DNA of 12,480 nt from DASSHC01 sp035693105 (GTDB lineage: Bacteria; Chloroflexota; Chloroflexia; Thermomicrobiales; Thermomicrobiaceae), in contig DASSHC010000389.1 of assembly GCA_035693105.1 (NCBI GenBank), positions 1-12,480 on the forward strand, in the 5' to 3' direction. A program made the translations under genes and the position numbers. Positions 11,422 through 12,480 of the stretch are shown one piece after another (the stretch's first letter is position 1; each line of letters starts with the position of its first letter). The notes below the pieces were generated by a model. The model did not search any database. It worked only from the letters and a program-made list of their open reading frames with translations, and was not told the origin of the DNA.

Positions 11422-11739
11422 ATGCAATTGCACGCGCGTCAGGGAGATCTGGTTATCGAGAAGCTGGAGACCATCAACGGGAAGCTGGAAGAGTTCCCTT
11501 CGCTCACCTTCGCCGGCGACAGCAGCGGCCATCCGCACACGCTGGCCGGCAAGGTGCTGGCGCGCCGCGAGGGCCGCCGGTTCCTGATCAAGGTGACCGG
11601 GAAGCGTGAGATCACGCATCACCGGCCCGGCGGCCACCGCACGGTGACCCTCAGCGGCACCGCCAAGAACCCCGGGTACTACGAGGTGCGCCCGTTGCGC
11701 GAGCGCGGCGATGGCTCCGACCGCGCGGTGGAGGACTAG
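11422..11739 (+). CDS. Small conserved-type QGD/GHxH protein
   Basis: A 105-residue protein from ATG 11422; the open frame upstream is a shadow of the preceding gene. Visible landmarks are RQGDLVIEKLETI (6-18), GDSSGHPHTLAGKVL (32-46), THHRPGGHRTVTL (65-77), GYYEVRPLRERGD (85-97) and the ending RAVED. From memory, small proteins of the form QGDvli..., GE.TGHaHri, ...H..H..v.L, G.Yev..qREy...R.V.D occur in many bacteria and phages, often beside a repeat protein like the one encoded next. Their function is not known to me. The His residues (37, 39, 66, 67, 72) could bind metal. The leader duplicates that of the upstream gene. Confidence 0.75.
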   Translation: MQLHARQGDLVIEKLETINGKLEEFPSLTFAGDSSGHPHTLAGKVLARREGRRFLIKVTGKREITHHRPGGHRTVTLSGTAKNPGYYEVRPLRERGDGSDRAVED

Positions 11740-11744
11740 TCGCC

Positions 11745-12480
11745 ATGGCCACCACTGCGAAACGCCGGAAGCTGTACGAGCTGACCCCGGCACACCGGAA
11801 GCAACTCAAGCCGTGGGCGGACAAGTGGATCGCCAACGCGCTCAACACGATACCCATGGACGACGCCGACCGCGACGCCATGAAGGCGGCGGTGAACGGC
11901 CTGCACGCCGCCGCCAATCTCGACCCGCCCGAGCGCATCGTGTTCTGCGCGAGCCCCATCGGAGCTGCCATCGCGGCGTCGGTGGCCTCGGGCGTGCACT
12001 ACCTGCGGGACAACCCCGACCAGCACGTGCGCCTGTTCCGCCGACCGCTTAGCGAGTCCGACCTGCGGTCGGCCATCGCACCAGCGGTCGCCTTTGTCGT
12101 GCGCCACGGCATGCACCGGGCGATGACCCTAGACCTTCTGCCCTCTCCGGAGGCAAAGAAGACAACGAAGATCGACGCCGCCACGTACGCCGCCACGAGC
12201 GCCGCCACGAGCGACGCCACGCGCGCCGCCACGAGCGCCGCCACGAGCGACGCCACGCGCGACGCCACGGTCGCCGCCACGAGCGCCGCCACGCGCGACG
12301 CCACGCGCGACGCCACGAGCGACGCCACGGACGCCGCCACGTACGCCGCCACGAGCGCCGCCACGCGCGACGCCACGGACGCCGCCACGAGCGACGCCAC
12401 GCGCGCCGCCACGTACGCCGCCACGAGCGACGCCACGCGCGCCGCCACGAGCGCCGCCACGAGCGACGCCACGGACGCCG
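11745..12480 (+). CDS. DUF6745-like repeat protein, N-terminal part
   Basis: A frame open from ATG 11745 to the right edge; at least 245 residues, C-terminus outside the window. Residues 1-140 form an N-terminal domain: AHRKQLKPWADKWIANALNTIPMDDADRDAMKAAVNGLHAAANL, then PPERIVFCASPIGAAIAASVASG (61-83). The pattern W...l.t.p.dr...e.ai..ly...gl..P.rivf..SP is what I recall for DUF6745-type proteins of bacteria and phages. From residue 145 the protein is a tetrapeptide repeat, (A/D)-A-T-x, at least 25 copies. A C-terminal conserved domain would be expected beyond the window. Function is unknown. It begins 5 bases after the QGD protein gene, so the two are probably one transcription unit. Confidence 0.7.
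   Translation, partial: MATTAKRRKLYELTPAHRKQLKPWADKWIANALNTIPMDDADRDAMKAAVNGLHAAANLDPPERIVFCASPIGAAIAASVASGVHYLRDNPDQHVRLFRRPLSESDLRSAIAPAVAFVVRHGMHRAMTLDLLPSPEAKKTTKIDAATYAATSAATSDATRAATSAATSDATRDATVAATSAATRDATRDATSDATDAATYAATSAATRDATDAATSDATRAATYAATSDATRAATSAATSDATDA
12177..12480 (+). repeat. 12-bp in-frame tandem repeat, 25 copies plus a partial
   Basis: The unit is G(C/A)C-GCC-ACG-NNC, in register with the codons of the host frame, from 12177 to 12476 without interruption and then into the window edge. Codons 2 and 3 (Ala, Thr) are invariant in all 25 units. Codon 1 is Ala in 15 and Asp in 10. Codon 4 is Ser, Arg, Tyr, Asp or Val. Units are near-identical at the DNA level, so expansion by slippage or unequal exchange is likely. 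Confidence 0.95.

Noticed and set aside
11999..12472. A minus-strand frame encoding a Val-Ala-Ser-Leu repeat
   Set aside because: It is the complement of the 12-bp tandem repeat, which leaves several frames open. The plus-strand frame has a recognisable N-terminal domain.
12177..12480. CRISPR-like array
   Set aside because: The 12-bp units abut without spacers and are in frame with a coding sequence, so this is a protein-coding tandem repeat.

Overview
The window looks like part of a temperate bacteriophage or prophage from a high-G+C, probably Gram-negative bacterium. The evidence is the dense same-strand packing, stop/start overlaps of the ATGA or GTGA type at most junctions, many GTG starts, tail-fibre-like and lysis genes, a phage recombination module, and a tyrosine integrase. 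Two proteins carry lipoprotein signal peptides. The host cannot be named from sequence alone; Myxococcota or a relative is only a guess.

Layout. (1) 1-2594: late virion genes. These are the end of an unidentified protein, a beta-rich protein with an internal duplication, a tail-fibre-like protein, and an SGNH (GDSL) esterase that probably acts on host surface glycans. (2) 2591-4639: a lysis-type cassette with small membrane proteins, a lipoprotein carrying an HExxH zinc-protease motif, an M15-type peptidase likely to be the endolysin, and a tail-anchored membrane protein. (3) 4664-5050, minus strand: a RusA-like Holliday-junction resolvase, convergent with the lysis genes. (4) 5097-8484: an XRE-like regulator, then small genes, a Cys-rich lipoprotein, an Mgm101/Rad52-like annealing protein, a small zinc-ribbon-like protein, and a RecB/Cas4-like PD-(D/E)XK nuclease. 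The last three form a probable two-component recombination system with an accessory protein. (5) 8603-9499: a tyrosine integrase whose first catalytic Arg appears to be His. (6) 9669-10738: small accessory genes ending in a ribbon-helix-helix-like regulator. (7) 10739-11162: a structured non-coding region. (8) 11163-12480: two small genes and the start of a protein with a 12-bp (4-residue) tandem repeat that runs off the window.

The most unusual part is 10905-12480. It holds a perfect 14-bp inverted repeat, a G-rich tract, and an RNA-like element. In that element the anticodon and T arms of a tRNA-Phe(GAA) are intact, there is no D arm, and a perfect 10-bp stem closes the structure. The 5' strand of that stem can also pair with an upstream hairpin arm, so two exclusive folds exist. 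Bacterial and phage Y RNAs (YrlA) are a known class that mimics tRNA this way, but no Ro60 gene is visible here. An attP core derived from tRNA-Phe is the main alternative.

Two families of short dispersed sequences mark intergenic junctions: an 18-bp element (GGCGTACGGTAATTGCGC, two exact copies plus a related hairpin) and GTAGCGT-type sites near the two regulator genes. They are likely regulatory.
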